A stretch of 31,867 bases of DNA, taken from assembly GCA_902782595.1 (NCBI GenBank), contig CACZNW010000055.1, forward strand, positions 1 to 31,867, written 5' to 3'. The notes beneath the pieces were generated by a model. It had not been told where the DNA came from. It saw only the letters and a program-made list of their open reading frames with translations, and did not search any database. Below are positions 14,757 through 23,330 of this stretch, piece by piece; positions within the stretch are counted from its first letter, which is position 1, and each line of letters starts with the position of its first letter. A program made the translations under genes and the position numbers. Source of the DNA: an uncultured Methanobrevibacter sp. GTDB lineage: Archaea; Methanobacteriota; Methanobacteria; Methanobacteriales; Methanobacteriaceae.

Positions 14757-16031
14757 TTGACTCAAAAAAGTGAAGCTAAAAAAGGCAATATCACTCCGGA
14801 AATGGAGTATGTTGCGGAATATGAAAATATTGATGTGAATAAATTAGTTAAGTTAATCGACAAGGGACTGGTTGTAATTCCCAAAAATATCAGTGGCCAT
14901 TCAAAACCCTGTGGTATCGGGGAAGGTTTGAAAACCAAAGTCAACGCAAATATAGGTTCATCATCCAAAATTGATGATCTGGATTTGGAAATCGACAAGG
15001 CCAAACTGGCTCAGGAATACGGTGCCGACGCCCTGATGGATCTCTCAACAGGGTCTGATTTGAAGCTGTTCAGAAAAAAAATAATGGATGCTGTTGATTT
15101 GTGTATTGGAACCGTACCTATTTATGAGGCAGGTGTTGTGACACTTGCCAAAAACAGGGAAATTGTTGACATGGACCCCGATGACATCTTCAGAGCCATT
15201 GAAAACCAGGCAAAAGAGGGAGTGGATTTCATGACCCTTCACTGCGGAATCACACGTGACCTTGTTGAAAAACTTAAAAGTGCAGGACGCATGATGGGGA
15301 TTGTAAGCCGTGGAGGAACATTCATGGCCTCATGGATTAACCATAATGAAATGGAAAACCCCTTATATGAAAATTACGATTACCTTCTGGAGATGGCCTA
15401 TGAATATGACATTACACTTTCTCTGGGAGACGGACTGAGACCGGGCTGTTTGGCAGATGCAAGCGATATCCCTCAAATTCAAGAGCTTGTAAATCTGGGA
15501 GGCCTTGTTAAAAGAGCCCAGGATGCCGATGTACAGGTCATGGTCGAAGGTCCCGGCCACATGCCCCTAAACCAGATTAAAGCGAATATGGAGATTCAAA
15601 AAATAGTATGTCACGGCGCTCCGTTTTATGTTCTGGGACCTCTGGTAACTGATATTGCACCGGGTTATGACCACATTACCGGAGCAATCGGAGGAGCAAT
15701 AGCTGCCACTGCCGGTGCAAGTTTCCTGTGTTATGTAACACCTGCCGAGCATCTCTCACTGCCAAGTCTGGAGGATGTGAAGGATGGAGTTGTTGCATCC
15801 AAAATAGCTGCCGAAGCGGCTGATGTTGCAAAGGGTTTACCTCAGGCATGGGAGCGTGAAAGGACAATGGCTAAAGCCCGAAGGGAATTTGACTGGGAAA
15901 GACAATTTAATCTTGCTATTGACAGGTCAAAACCAAGAAAGTACCGTGAGAAATGTGAACTTGACGATGATGAAATGTGTGCGATGTGCGGAGAATACTG
16001 TGCGGTTAAAATAGCAAAAGGTGATTTCTAA
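14757..16031 (+). CDS. thiC: Phosphomethylpyrimidine synthase ThiC
   Basis: The 424-residue protein fits the short archaeal ThiC form. It rearranges aminoimidazole ribotide to hydroxymethylpyrimidine phosphate for thiamine by radical SAM chemistry. Landmarks are IPKNISGHSKPCGIGEGLKTK, ADALMDLSTGSD, HCGITRDL, MGIVSRGGTF, LSLGDGLRPGC, MVEGPGHMPL and DIAPGYDHITGAIGG. The cluster motif near the C-terminus reads CAMCGEYC, that is CX2CX3C, where bacterial ThiC has CX2CX4C. GAGG (14746-14749) is 7 bases from TTG 14757 but only one base from ATG 14751, so the TTG start (MTQKSEAKKG) is preferred. The last base of its stop codon is the first base of the ligase ATG. Confidence 0.94.
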   Translation: MTQKSEAKKGNITPEMEYVAEYENIDVNKLVKLIDKGLVVIPKNISGHSKPCGIGEGLKTKVNANIGSSSKIDDLDLEIDKAKLAQEYGADALMDLSTGSDLKLFRKKIMDAVDLCIGTVPIYEAGVVTLAKNREIVDMDPDDIFRAIENQAKEGVDFMTLHCGITRDLVEKLKSAGRMMGIVSRGGTFMASWINHNEMENPLYENYDYLLEMAYEYDITLSLGDGLRPGCLADASDIPQIQELVNLGGLVKRAQDADVQVMVEGPGHMPLNQIKANMEIQKIVCHGAPFYVLGPLVTDIAPGYDHITGAIGGAIAATAGASFLCYVTPAEHLSLPSLEDVKDGVVASKIAAEAADVAKGLPQAWERERTMAKARREFDWERQFNLAIDRSKPRKYREKCELDDDEMCAMCGEYCAVKIAKGDF

Positions 16032-17689
16032 TGAAATATCAGGAACTGGTGGACGTTTACTGTGCACTTGAAGCAACAACAAAAAGACTGGAGAAAACCC
16101 AGATTATAGCTGATTATCTCAAAACCCTGGATTCCGATACCATTGAAAAGGTAGGACTTTTGATACTGGGCGTTGTTTTTCCGGCATGGAGTTCGGAGGA
16201 AATCGGAATCGGAGGAAAACTGGTTGAAAGAGCAGTTGCCGAAGCCGTTGGAACAACACAGTCCGCAGTTGAAGATGCCGTTCGTGACGAAGGAGACATA
16301 GGTCTTGCCTGCATCAGATTATATGCCAAAAAATCCCAGATGACATTCTTCTCACAGCCCTTGACAATTGATTTTGTATTTAACAGCCTTCGCAAACTGT
16401 CTCAAATCAGCGGGTCACGCTCAACCAACCGTAAAATTGCAATCCTTCTGGAACTGCTTTCACAGGCAAGTCCGACAGAAGCCAAATACCTGACACGTAC
16501 GATTACAGAAGAGTTAAGAATCGGTGTCGGCGATGGAGTGGTTCGTGATGCAATAGCACAGGCCTTTGACATCGACAAAAAAGTTGTTGAAAGGGCACAG
16601 ATGCTTACCAATGACTTTTCAGTTGTTGCAAGAACCGCCAAGGACGAAGGCAGTGAAGGTCTGGAAAAACTCAATTTAACACCCGGAACACCCGTTAAAC
16701 CAATGCTTGCTCAGCTGGCGCCTCCCCTTGATGAAATCATTCCTGAAATCGGATGTGCGATCTGTGATACAAAATATGACGGGATAAGACTGCAGGTGCA
16801 TCGAAACGGCGATGAAATTAAAATATTCACACGGAGACTTGAAAACATTACACATGCACTTCCCGAAATCGTTGAACTGTTTAGCGAACATCTTCCCCAC
16901 GAGGACTATATTGTGGAAGGCGAAGTAATAGCTACAAGAGACGGGAAACCTCTCCCGTTCCAGAACATCCTGCACAGAGTGAGAAGAAAACACAATGTGG
17001 AAGAAGCTATGGAAAATGTGCCGTTAAAATTATACTTATTTGATGTGCTCTATTACAAGGTTTCAATGATTGACGAACCTTTGAAGGTCAGAAGAAAAAC
17101 TCTGGAAGACATTGTTGACACTTCAGTTGACGAAATGAATTTAAGCACAATGATTTACGGAACCGCAGAAAATATCCCCGAAATCCAGAAGCTGTTTGAA
17201 ACATCAATCAAAGAAGGACATGAAGGAATCATGATCAAGGATGCTGGAGAACCATATATTCCCGGTCTTAGAGGCAAGAAAATGCTTAAATATAAAGCGG
17301 AACCAGAAACTCTGGATATGGTTGTTATTGGAGGAACATATGGTATCGGTAAAAGAGGAGATTTCGTCGGGTCTTATTTGGTGGCACTTAGAGATGAAAA
17401 TGATGATTTTAAAAGTGTGGCCTATGCAGCAACAGGTCTTGACGATGCCACTCTTGAATATTTAACCGGTAAAATGAAGGAACTTGAGATTTCAACCAAA
17501 GGCCGTGAAATTAAGGTTGAACCGAAAATCGTTCTGGAAATAGCTTTTTCAGAGATTGTGGAATCACCTGAATATGAAACCGGATACTCATTAAGATTTC
17601 CGGTTGTTAAAAATATTCGGAAGGATAAAGGTCCGATGGATGCGGATACTGTTGAGCGATTGATTTCCATGTATGACAGCGGAAATTAA
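16031..17689 (+). CDS. lig: ATP-dependent DNA ligase (archaeal/eukaryotic ligase I type)
   Basis: The 552-residue protein is the usual archaeal replicative ligase length. The N-terminal DNA-binding domain spans residues 1 to about 215. The adenylation domain follows, with motif I KYDGIRLQVH (adenylated Lys near residue 250), then FTRRLENIT, EGEVIA, GHEGIMIKD and KYKAE motifs. The C-terminal OB domain includes VVIGGTYGIGKRGDFVGSYL and EIAFSEI. It seals Okazaki fragments. The TAATG overlap with thiC implies translational coupling, although no functional link between thiamine synthesis and ligation is known to me. Confidence 0.97.
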   Translation: MKYQELVDVYCALEATTKRLEKTQIIADYLKTLDSDTIEKVGLLILGVVFPAWSSEEIGIGGKLVERAVAEAVGTTQSAVEDAVRDEGDIGLACIRLYAKKSQMTFFSQPLTIDFVFNSLRKLSQISGSRSTNRKIAILLELLSQASPTEAKYLTRTITEELRIGVGDGVVRDAIAQAFDIDKKVVERAQMLTNDFSVVARTAKDEGSEGLEKLNLTPGTPVKPMLAQLAPPLDEIIPEIGCAICDTKYDGIRLQVHRNGDEIKIFTRRLENITHALPEIVELFSEHLPHEDYIVEGEVIATRDGKPLPFQNILHRVRRKHNVEEAMENVPLKLYLFDVLYYKVSMIDEPLKVRRKTLEDIVDTSVDEMNLSTMIYGTAENIPEIQKLFETSIKEGHEGIMIKDAGEPYIPGLRGKKMLKYKAEPETLDMVVIGGTYGIGKRGDFVGSYLVALRDENDDFKSVAYAATGLDDATLEYLTGKMKELEISTKGREIKVEPKIVLEIAFSEIVESPEYETGYSLRFPVVKNIRKDKGPMDADTVERLISMYDSGN

Positions 17690-17873
17690 TTGCGGATATT
17701 TTTTAACTTGAGTTTCTGGAGATGTTCTCTGGAACAGCCAGTGAATAATTGAACTACCAATAATAAACACTTTTTGTTGCAAATAAAAATAATTTAACAA
17801 GTTAAAGTAAATATTGACTGGTGTGTGAAATTTTTTAAAACAGCATCAATTTAACGAAGAAAAATCCTAACAT

Positions 17874-17881
17874 CTATATTT
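17874..17881 (+). promoter_or_regulatory. TATA box of the OB-fold gene
   Basis: CTATATTT ends 24 bases before ATG 17905, so the transcript is expected to start at or next to the ATG. There is no Shine-Dalgarno sequence, consistent with a leaderless message. Confidence 0.4.
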
Positions 17882-17904
17882 ACTCCCAAAAACAATTACA
17901 AACC

Positions 17905-18303
17905 ATGGAAATTACAGATGATAAATTATTAAAAATAGCGCTGATAACTTCGCTTATTGGTATAATCGGCCTGCTTGCATTTACACCAACAATTGAAGTT
18001 AAGGAAGTTGACATTAAAGATATTAACAGAGGAATGATAGATGAAGAGGTAAGCATTGATGGAGTGATAACGGATATTGCCCAGTCAAGTTCAAAGACAA
18101 GTTATTTTCTAACAATCAATGACGGTGAAGCGCAAATCCAGTTAATCATATTTGAAAGTCAGGTTGCAGAAATACAATCGAAAAATCTTGATATCGAAGA
18201 TTTTAAAGGTCACAGAGTTCAGGTCGTGGGAACAATAACACAGTATAACTCCGAACTTGAGCTGATTTTGTCAAGCGGCGACAGTCTGAGGATTGTGAAA
18301 TAA
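17905..18303 (+). CDS. Membrane-tethered OB-fold protein
   Basis: The protein has 132 residues. Residues about 9-28 (LKIALITSLIGIIGLLAF) form one membrane segment. Residues about 48-130 form an OB fold of the tRNA-anticodon/helicase type: EEVSIDGVITDIAQ, then SYFLTINDGEAQIQLIIFES, FKGHRVQVVGTITQY and ELELILSSGDSLRIV. Such domains bind single-stranded nucleic acid in other proteins, but fusion to a membrane anchor leaves the ligand open. Similar small proteins are common in methanogens. It is a single gene, probably leaderless. Confidence 0.75.
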   Translation: MEITDDKLLKIALITSLIGIIGLLAFTPTIEVKEVDIKDINRGMIDEEVSIDGVITDIAQSSSKTSYFLTINDGEAQIQLIIFESQVAEIQSKNLDIEDFKGHRVQVVGTITQYNSELELILSSGDSLRIVK

Positions 18304-18370
18304 CAATATCTTTTTATTAATCAAAAGACAAAAATTAAACATAAAAAAATTATAAAAGGAATTTAATAAT

Positions 18371-19735
18371 ATGTCTGATAAAAAAAGATTATTCGGAACT
18401 TTTGGAGTTAGAAGAACCGCCAATGATGTTTTAACTCCAGAATTTGCATCAAGACTCGCAGCCTCCTACGGTACCCAGATTAAAGGAACCGTGGCTGTTG
18501 GTGGAGATACAAGAACTTCTACTTTAATGTTAAAGCAAGCAGTAACTGCAGGTCTTTTATCAAGCGGATGTGACGTGGTGGATTTGGGAGTTCTACCAAC
18601 TCCCGGCGTTCAATATGCAGTTCGCAAATATTACGACGGAGGAGTGATGATTACCGCTTCACATAATCCTCCCCAATATAACGGACTTAAATTTTTGGAT
18701 GAAGACGGTATCGGAATACCTGACGACATGGAAATAGAAATCGAAAAACTCTACTTTGACGGCGAACCAGACCGTGTGGAATTTTCCAAAATCGGAGAGC
18801 TTTATCACAATGACAAGATAATTGACGAATACATTGATGAAGCTGTCAGCAAAGTCGATGTCGATGCCATTCGTAAAGCCAATTTAAAGGTTGTTGTTGA
18901 CTGCGGATCAGGTGCGGGATGTTTTACGGCTCCTTATTTAATTAGAAAACTTGGATGTGATGTGACAACACTCAACTCACAGCCGGACGGATTTTTCCCA
19001 GGACGTAACCCTGAACCGATTGAAGAAAATCTTCAGGAACTGATTCATGTTGTAAAAGAGCTTAAGGCAGACATAGGGCTTGCTCATGACGGTGATGCTG
19101 ACAGAACCATCTGTATTGATGAGAAAGGTAATTTCGTTTTGGGAGACAAGACTTTCACCCTTGTTGAAAAGCAGATGCTTAAGGAAAACGATGGTGGAAT
19201 CATTGTCACTACCGTTGCAACCTCACAGGCAATATATGATGTTGCAGACGAGTATAACGGTGAAGTAATTGCTACTGCCGTGGGAGATTTGCTTGTTGCA
19301 AGAAAACTAAAAGAAGAAGATGGTCTGTTTGGTGGTGAGGAAAACGGCGGTTTGATTTTTCCGGATTTTGTTTACGGCAGAGATGCAGTGATGACCGTTG
19401 CAAAGATTTTGGAAATTGTTGCAAAAGAAAATAAACCATTATCCGAACTGGTAGGTGGATTGCCTGTGTATTATGCAAGCAAGATGAAAATCGAATGTCC
19501 TGACGATGAGAAGGAATTTGTCATGACAAGCATTGCCGAAGAAATTCAGACAACCACCGATTTTAATCTTGATTTGACAGACGGCGTTAAAATTTTAAAG
19601 GATGACGGATGGGTTATTATCAGACCTTCCGGAACCGAACCTATTTTCAGATGCTTTTCAGAGTCCGATTCACAAAGAAAAGCGGATGAAATGACAGAGT
19701 GGGGAATGAGTTTGATTAAAAAATACAAGAAATAA
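18371..19735 (+). CDS. Phosphohexomutase, GlmM/phosphomannomutase family (copy 1)
   Basis: This 454-residue four-domain alpha-D-phosphohexomutase has the start LFGTFGVR, the phosphoserine loop MITASHNPPQYNG (Ser near residue 100), the metal loop AHDGDADRT, the sugar loop GGEENGG and the phosphate-binding loop RPSGTEPIFR. The sugar loop GEENGG differs from GE.SG of classical GlmM and of the second copy at 26006. The two copies therefore probably have different substrates, such as glucosamine-6-P versus mannose- or glucose-6-P (inference). AAGGA lies 11 bases before the ATG. The gene is followed by a T-rich tract. Confidence 0.88.
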   Translation: MSDKKRLFGTFGVRRTANDVLTPEFASRLAASYGTQIKGTVAVGGDTRTSTLMLKQAVTAGLLSSGCDVVDLGVLPTPGVQYAVRKYYDGGVMITASHNPPQYNGLKFLDEDGIGIPDDMEIEIEKLYFDGEPDRVEFSKIGELYHNDKIIDEYIDEAVSKVDVDAIRKANLKVVVDCGSGAGCFTAPYLIRKLGCDVTTLNSQPDGFFPGRNPEPIEENLQELIHVVKELKADIGLAHDGDADRTICIDEKGNFVLGDKTFTLVEKQMLKENDGGIIVTTVATSQAIYDVADEYNGEVIATAVGDLLVARKLKEEDGLFGGEENGGLIFPDFVYGRDAVMTVAKILEIVAKENKPLSELVGGLPVYYASKMKIECPDDEKEFVMTSIAEEIQTTTDFNLDLTDGVKILKDDGWVIIRPSGTEPIFRCFSESDSQRKADEMTEWGMSLIKKYKK

Positions 19736-19744
19736 TTTCCCATC

Positions 19745-19768
19745 ACTTTTTCTTTTTATTTTATTTGA
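19745..19768 (+). terminator. T-rich terminator after phosphohexomutase copy 1
   Basis: The run ACTTTTTCTTTTTATTTTAT starts about ten bases after the stop codon. There is no hairpin. Oligo-T termination of this kind is known in archaea. Confidence 0.4.
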
Positions 19769-19874
19769 ATTTATGAATAGTTAAAATTACTTTTACTGTC
19801 GAAAGTACTTGTTTGGTGAAGGTTACATTTAAAATAATAATATTTCATGATGAAAATCACTTATTTTGACAGTG

Positions 19875-21011
19875 TCAGAAGTATTCAAGACATTCTTCTT
19901 TTAGGAAAAATGCATCTTCATTGTCGGGATTTCTTAAAAGCACCTTGTTGAAGCTGTCAACTGCCTCTTCAAATTTACCAAGCTCCATCAGGACAACCCC
20001 TTTATTTAAAAGAAAGTCAATATTATTTCTTTCAAGTGATATTGCCTTGTTAAAGCATTCAAGTGCCTCATCCAGTTTTCCAAGGTCGATATATGCATTT
20101 CCCATTCTGTTGATTGCTGAAGCATCCATTTCCGAATCGTCCAAACATACTTCAACAGCTCGGTCAAATGACTCAATAGCTTCCTCAAGCATTCCCATGT
20201 CGGTGAGGAGGTTTCCCCTTGAGTTCCATACTTCCGGATTTTCCCCGTCGATAACAATGAGTTTGTCATATACCTTTAAGGCATCATCATATCTTCCAAG
20301 CATTTCCAGGATAAATCCTCTCCAGTATAAAACGATAGGACTGCTTGGACGATAGTTATAAGCGAGATTACTTACCTTAAGTGCTTCGTTGATGTTTCCT
20401 GAATTCAGAAGGGCAATTGCCTTGTTGTTTAGGATGTAAATGTTGTCCGGTTCAATTTCCAGTGCCTTGTCATAGCATTCTATGGCATCAATGAACCTTC
20501 CAAGCCTTGATAGGTTATCCCCCTGTTTGTTTAAAAGGTAAACGTCATGAGGATCCAGTCTTAATGCGGCATCATAGCACATTGTTGACTTGTCGAATTT
20601 TCCGCTGTCAAAAAGAATATCAGCCCTTTTTGTAATCATGGCCTTTTCGTCTATCTTGTCTCCTCTCCAGTCGTCGATGTGGATTTTTTCAAAATAGATT
20701 ATCTGGAATTCCTCGTTCGGGTCTATGCGTCCCCCGTACATTTTTTTAAATTCCTTTAACATGTCATTTGAGTCTTTAAAACCTTCCTGTCTGGCCAGTT
20801 CATCATTACCCTGAATTTCCGAGAAAGGAATGCTCTCAATATCTGTGACGAAAGCTTCAAAAATCTTCATTTTTTCCTTTGACACCAGATTCCAATAACA
20901 GTACAGTCTGTCACCTACCTTAAGAGGTGTTTTCCATGCTTTACGTATGGTGCGGGTTTTCTTACCCGTGATTACATCAATGTCATTGCTTGAAAATGAT
21001 AAAATCGGCAT
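19875..21011 (-). CDS. ASCH-TPR fusion protein
   Basis: The protein is about 378 residues. Residues 1 to about 110 have the pattern of an ASCH (YqfB-like) domain: ITGKKTRTIRKAW (the G-K-x-x-T-x-R signature), LKVGDRLYCYWN, then EGFKDSNDMLKEF and a final beta strand FQIIYFEKI. ASCH domains are RNA- or nucleoside-binding folds related to PUA. From about residue 125 there are about seven TPR units, each near 34 residues, such as GRFIDAIECYDKALEIEPDN and GKLDEALECFNKAISLERNN. It has no signal peptide. It is the last gene of a five-gene minus-strand operon. AAGGA stands 11 bases before ATG 21011 and 4 bases before an in-frame GTG at 21020; the ATG is preferred. Its role is unknown. Confidence 0.8.
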   Translation of the reverse strand: MPILSFSSNDIDVITGKKTRTIRKAWKTPLKVGDRLYCYWNLVSKEKMKIFEAFVTDIESIPFSEIQGNDELARQEGFKDSNDMLKEFKKMYGGRIDPNEEFQIIYFEKIHIDDWRGDKIDEKAMITKRADILFDSGKFDKSTMCYDAALRLDPHDVYLLNKQGDNLSRLGRFIDAIECYDKALEIEPDNIYILNNKAIALLNSGNINEALKVSNLAYNYRPSSPIVLYWRGFILEMLGRYDDALKVYDKLIVIDGENPEVWNSRGNLLTDMGMLEEAIESFDRAVEVCLDDSEMDASAINRMGNAYIDLGKLDEALECFNKAISLERNNIDFLLNKGVVLMELGKFEEAVDSFNKVLLRNPDNEDAFFLKEECLEYF

Positions 21012-21027
21012 TGTGTACACTGTCCTT

Positions 21028-21732
21028 TTAGATTACCTGCTCTCCGAATTCGGCTGACTTGACTTTGACGATGCCATTGAAATTTGGTTTGATTTCACCT
21101 GCAAGCTCCGCCAGGTCATGAGGGTTGGGGACTTCAACCTTTTCCAGTGCAGGGTCGAGAACATTTCTGTTTCTAAACTGCTGAATGGTATAAACATCGG
21201 ATTTGATTTCATCAACAATATTCATAATATCCTCTTTTGTGTGTAGAGTCGGAACGAATGTTGTTCTGATTTCAAGGTGGACACCGTAACTGTTTATCAA
21301 GTCCATTGATTTTTTAACCTCCAAACCTATATCCGCTCCGGTGATTTTACGGTATTTTGAAAATGGAGCTTTAACGTCAAGTGAGATGAAATCCAACAGA
21401 TTCAAATCCAGGATTTTTTTGAGTTTATCCGGATAGATTCCACTTGTATCAAGCTTTGTTTTCAATCCGATTCGGCGGACGTAAGTCAATATTTCAATTA
21501 CAGCATCTGTCTGAACCAGCGGTTCTCCGCCGGAAATTACAACAGCGTCCAGAAAATCAGCTGAAGAATCTATTTCCTGTCTGATTTCTTCAAATGATTT
21601 TTCACTATCATCATCCAGAAGTTCCACGTTATGACAGTACCTGCATGCCAGCGGACATTTGGACATGAAAATGACCAATGACATGTTGGCGTGGAATTCA
21701 ACGGAAGATATAATGCTGCCGCCGACAAACAT
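21028..21732 (-). CDS. Radical SAM activating enzyme, NrdG-like
   Basis: This 234-residue radical SAM protein has the cluster motif CPLACRYC (CX3CX2C) near residue 27. It is followed by the SAM-binding GGEPL motif (VVISGGEPLVQTD) and LDTSGIYP, FISLDVKAP and IRTTFVPTLHTKEDI. It best matches archaeal activators annotated as anaerobic ribonucleotide reductase activating protein. The N-terminal SVEFHANMSLVIFMSKCPL also fits this group, where glycyl-radical activation is the usual role. No nrdD gene is in the window, so the partner is not shown. One base separates it from the hisC stop, so the two are probably coupled. Confidence 0.85.
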   Translation of the reverse strand: MFVGGSIISSVEFHANMSLVIFMSKCPLACRYCHNVELLDDDSEKSFEEIRQEIDSSADFLDAVVISGGEPLVQTDAVIEILTYVRRIGLKTKLDTSGIYPDKLKKILDLNLLDFISLDVKAPFSKYRKITGADIGLEVKKSMDLINSYGVHLEIRTTFVPTLHTKEDIMNIVDEIKSDVYTIQQFRNRNVLDPALEKVEVPNPHDLAELAGEIKPNFNGIVKVKSAEFGEQVI

Positions 21733-21733
21733 A

Positions 21734-22834
21734 CTAGCTTAAAACCTCTTTTAAAATTCCTATAAATTTCTTATCCTCTTCAAGAGTGCAGATGCTTATC
21801 CTTATCCAGTATTCATCCAGACCCTTGAATGAAGTGCAGTCTCTTACGATGACTCCTTTTTTCATAAGTTCAAGGGCAAGCTGGCTGGCGGTAAAACCTG
21901 TGTCCTTCACATTTATAAGCATGAAATTTGATTTTGACGGAAAAACCTTCAGACCGTCAATCTTTGATGTTTCATCATAGAGATACTGTCTGGATTCTAT
22001 TCCCCTTTCAATTGAATCGGCGATATAATCCCTGTCCCTGAATGTATTGAGGGCTGCTGCAAATGATAATCTTGTAAGTGAAAAGACCGGTTTGATTCTG
22101 TGCATGTATTCTATGATTTCTTCGCATGCAAGTCCATAACCGATTCTCATACCCGCAAGACCCAATACCTTGGACATTGTGCGGATAATAAATACGTTAT
22201 CATATTCGTTGATTAAATCTCTGTTTGTAACTTCGGAGTATTCAAAGTAAGCTTCATCAATAACAATTAGAATTTCCGGATTTTTGGATGCAATCTCGGA
22301 TAAGACTTCCTTGTCAATCAGTGTTCCGGTAGGATTGTTCGGAGTGCATAAAAATATCATCTTTGTTTTTGAAGTGATTGAATCATAAATTGAATCCTCA
22401 TCAAGTCTGTTCTCATTTAAATCCCATTTTGCATATACCGGTTTTGCTCCGTACTGCTTTAGGAGGTATTCATAATACATGTATGACGGTAGCGGCACGA
22501 TGAATTCATCCCCCTCATCAATGAATGTTTTTGCAAGGACATCTATTATTTCATCAGCCCCGTCTCCCCCGATAATTACCTGCGAATCCCTGACACCGGA
22601 GTAATCTGCGATTTCTGATACGAGTTCATGGAGCTGGGATTCGGGGTATCTGTTGATGGTGCCCAGTTCCTCCGTAATTGCCTTTACTGCCTTTGGAGAT
22701 GGTCCCCATGGGTTTTCATTTGAACCCAATTTAATGATATCTTCTTTTTTCAGATTGAAATCAGCAGCGATCTCATCCTGAGACCTGCCCGGAACATAAG
22801 AGTCCATTTCCTCTACGATTTGTCTTGCCTTCAT
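21734..22834 (-). CDS. hisC: Histidinol-phosphate aminotransferase
   Basis: This 366-residue fold-type I PLP aminotransferase has IKLGSNENPWGPSP at the N-terminus, the NPTGT motif (LCTPNNPTGTLI), the PLP-anchoring Asp and Tyr in VIDEAYFEY, and the Schiff-base Lys in RTMSKVLGLAGMRIGYG. The C-terminal phosphate/carboxylate Arg is in WIRISI. It converts imidazole-acetol phosphate to histidinol phosphate in histidine synthesis. One base separates it from the carbonic anhydrase-like gene upstream. No other his genes are here. Confidence 0.94.
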   Translation of the reverse strand: MKARQIVEEMDSYVPGRSQDEIAADFNLKKEDIIKLGSNENPWGPSPKAVKAITEELGTINRYPESQLHELVSEIADYSGVRDSQVIIGGDGADEIIDVLAKTFIDEGDEFIVPLPSYMYYEYLLKQYGAKPVYAKWDLNENRLDEDSIYDSITSKTKMIFLCTPNNPTGTLIDKEVLSEIASKNPEILIVIDEAYFEYSEVTNRDLINEYDNVFIIRTMSKVLGLAGMRIGYGLACEEIIEYMHRIKPVFSLTRLSFAAALNTFRDRDYIADSIERGIESRQYLYDETSKIDGLKVFPSKSNFMLINVKDTGFTASQLALELMKKGVIVRDCTSFKGLDEYWIRISICTLEEDKKFIGILKEVLS

Positions 22835-22835
22835 A

Positions 22836-23330
22836 TTAGTCTTCCTTATACTGTTTGGAAAGTTTCACATAACGGTCCGCATTGTTTTGAATCATTTCAA
22901 TTTGTTCAGGAGTGACTTCCTTTATCCGTTTTGCCGGAACTCCCAATATTAAACTGCCTTCGGGAAATTCCTTTCCTTCACTTACAACCGCTCCGGCACC
23001 TACAATTGAATTTTTTGAAATGTGGGCTCCGTTAAGGACTGTTGCATTCATTCCAATTAAAACATTATCCTCTAGTATGCAGCCGTGAACGACTGCACCA
23101 TGACCCACAGATACATTTTCACCGATTTTTACCGGAAAACCTTTAGTACAGTGAATGACACAGTTGTCCTGAACATTGGAGTTGTTTCCAATTGTTATGG
23201 AATCCGTGTCTCCCCTTACAACGGCTCCGTGCCAGACTGACACGTCCTCGCCCAATTCCACCTGACCGATTACCTGTGCGCCCGGACATATTACAATAGA
23301 TTCTTTGTTACTTTCCATTAATATCGCCAT
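22836..23330 (-). CDS. Gamma-class carbonic anhydrase-like hexapeptide-repeat protein
   Basis: The 164-residue protein folds as a left-handed beta-helix with hexapeptide repeats and a short C-terminal helix. It has VWHGAVVRGD, NVQDNCVIHC and SVGHGAVVHGC, which place the three zinc-ligand His residues of the gamma-carbonic anhydrase family (the last two five residues apart). It may hydrate CO2, or be one of the many non-hydrating family members. It shares one base with the glmU stop codon (TAATG), so it is translationally coupled. Confidence 0.85.
   Translation of the reverse strand: MAILMESNKESIVICPGAQVIGQVELGEDVSVWHGAVVRGDTDSITIGNNSNVQDNCVIHCTKGFPVKIGENVSVGHGAVVHGCILEDNVLIGMNATVLNGAHISKNSIVGAGAVVSEGKEFPEGSLILGVPAKRIKEVTPEQIEMIQNNADRYVKLSKQYKED

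Noticed and set aside
17591..17800. 69-codon minus-strand frame after the ligase gene
   Set aside because: Half of it overlaps the ligase coding strand in antisense, there is no promoter or ribosome site, and I recognise no domain. The intergenic part reads somewhat protein-like but not enough to call.
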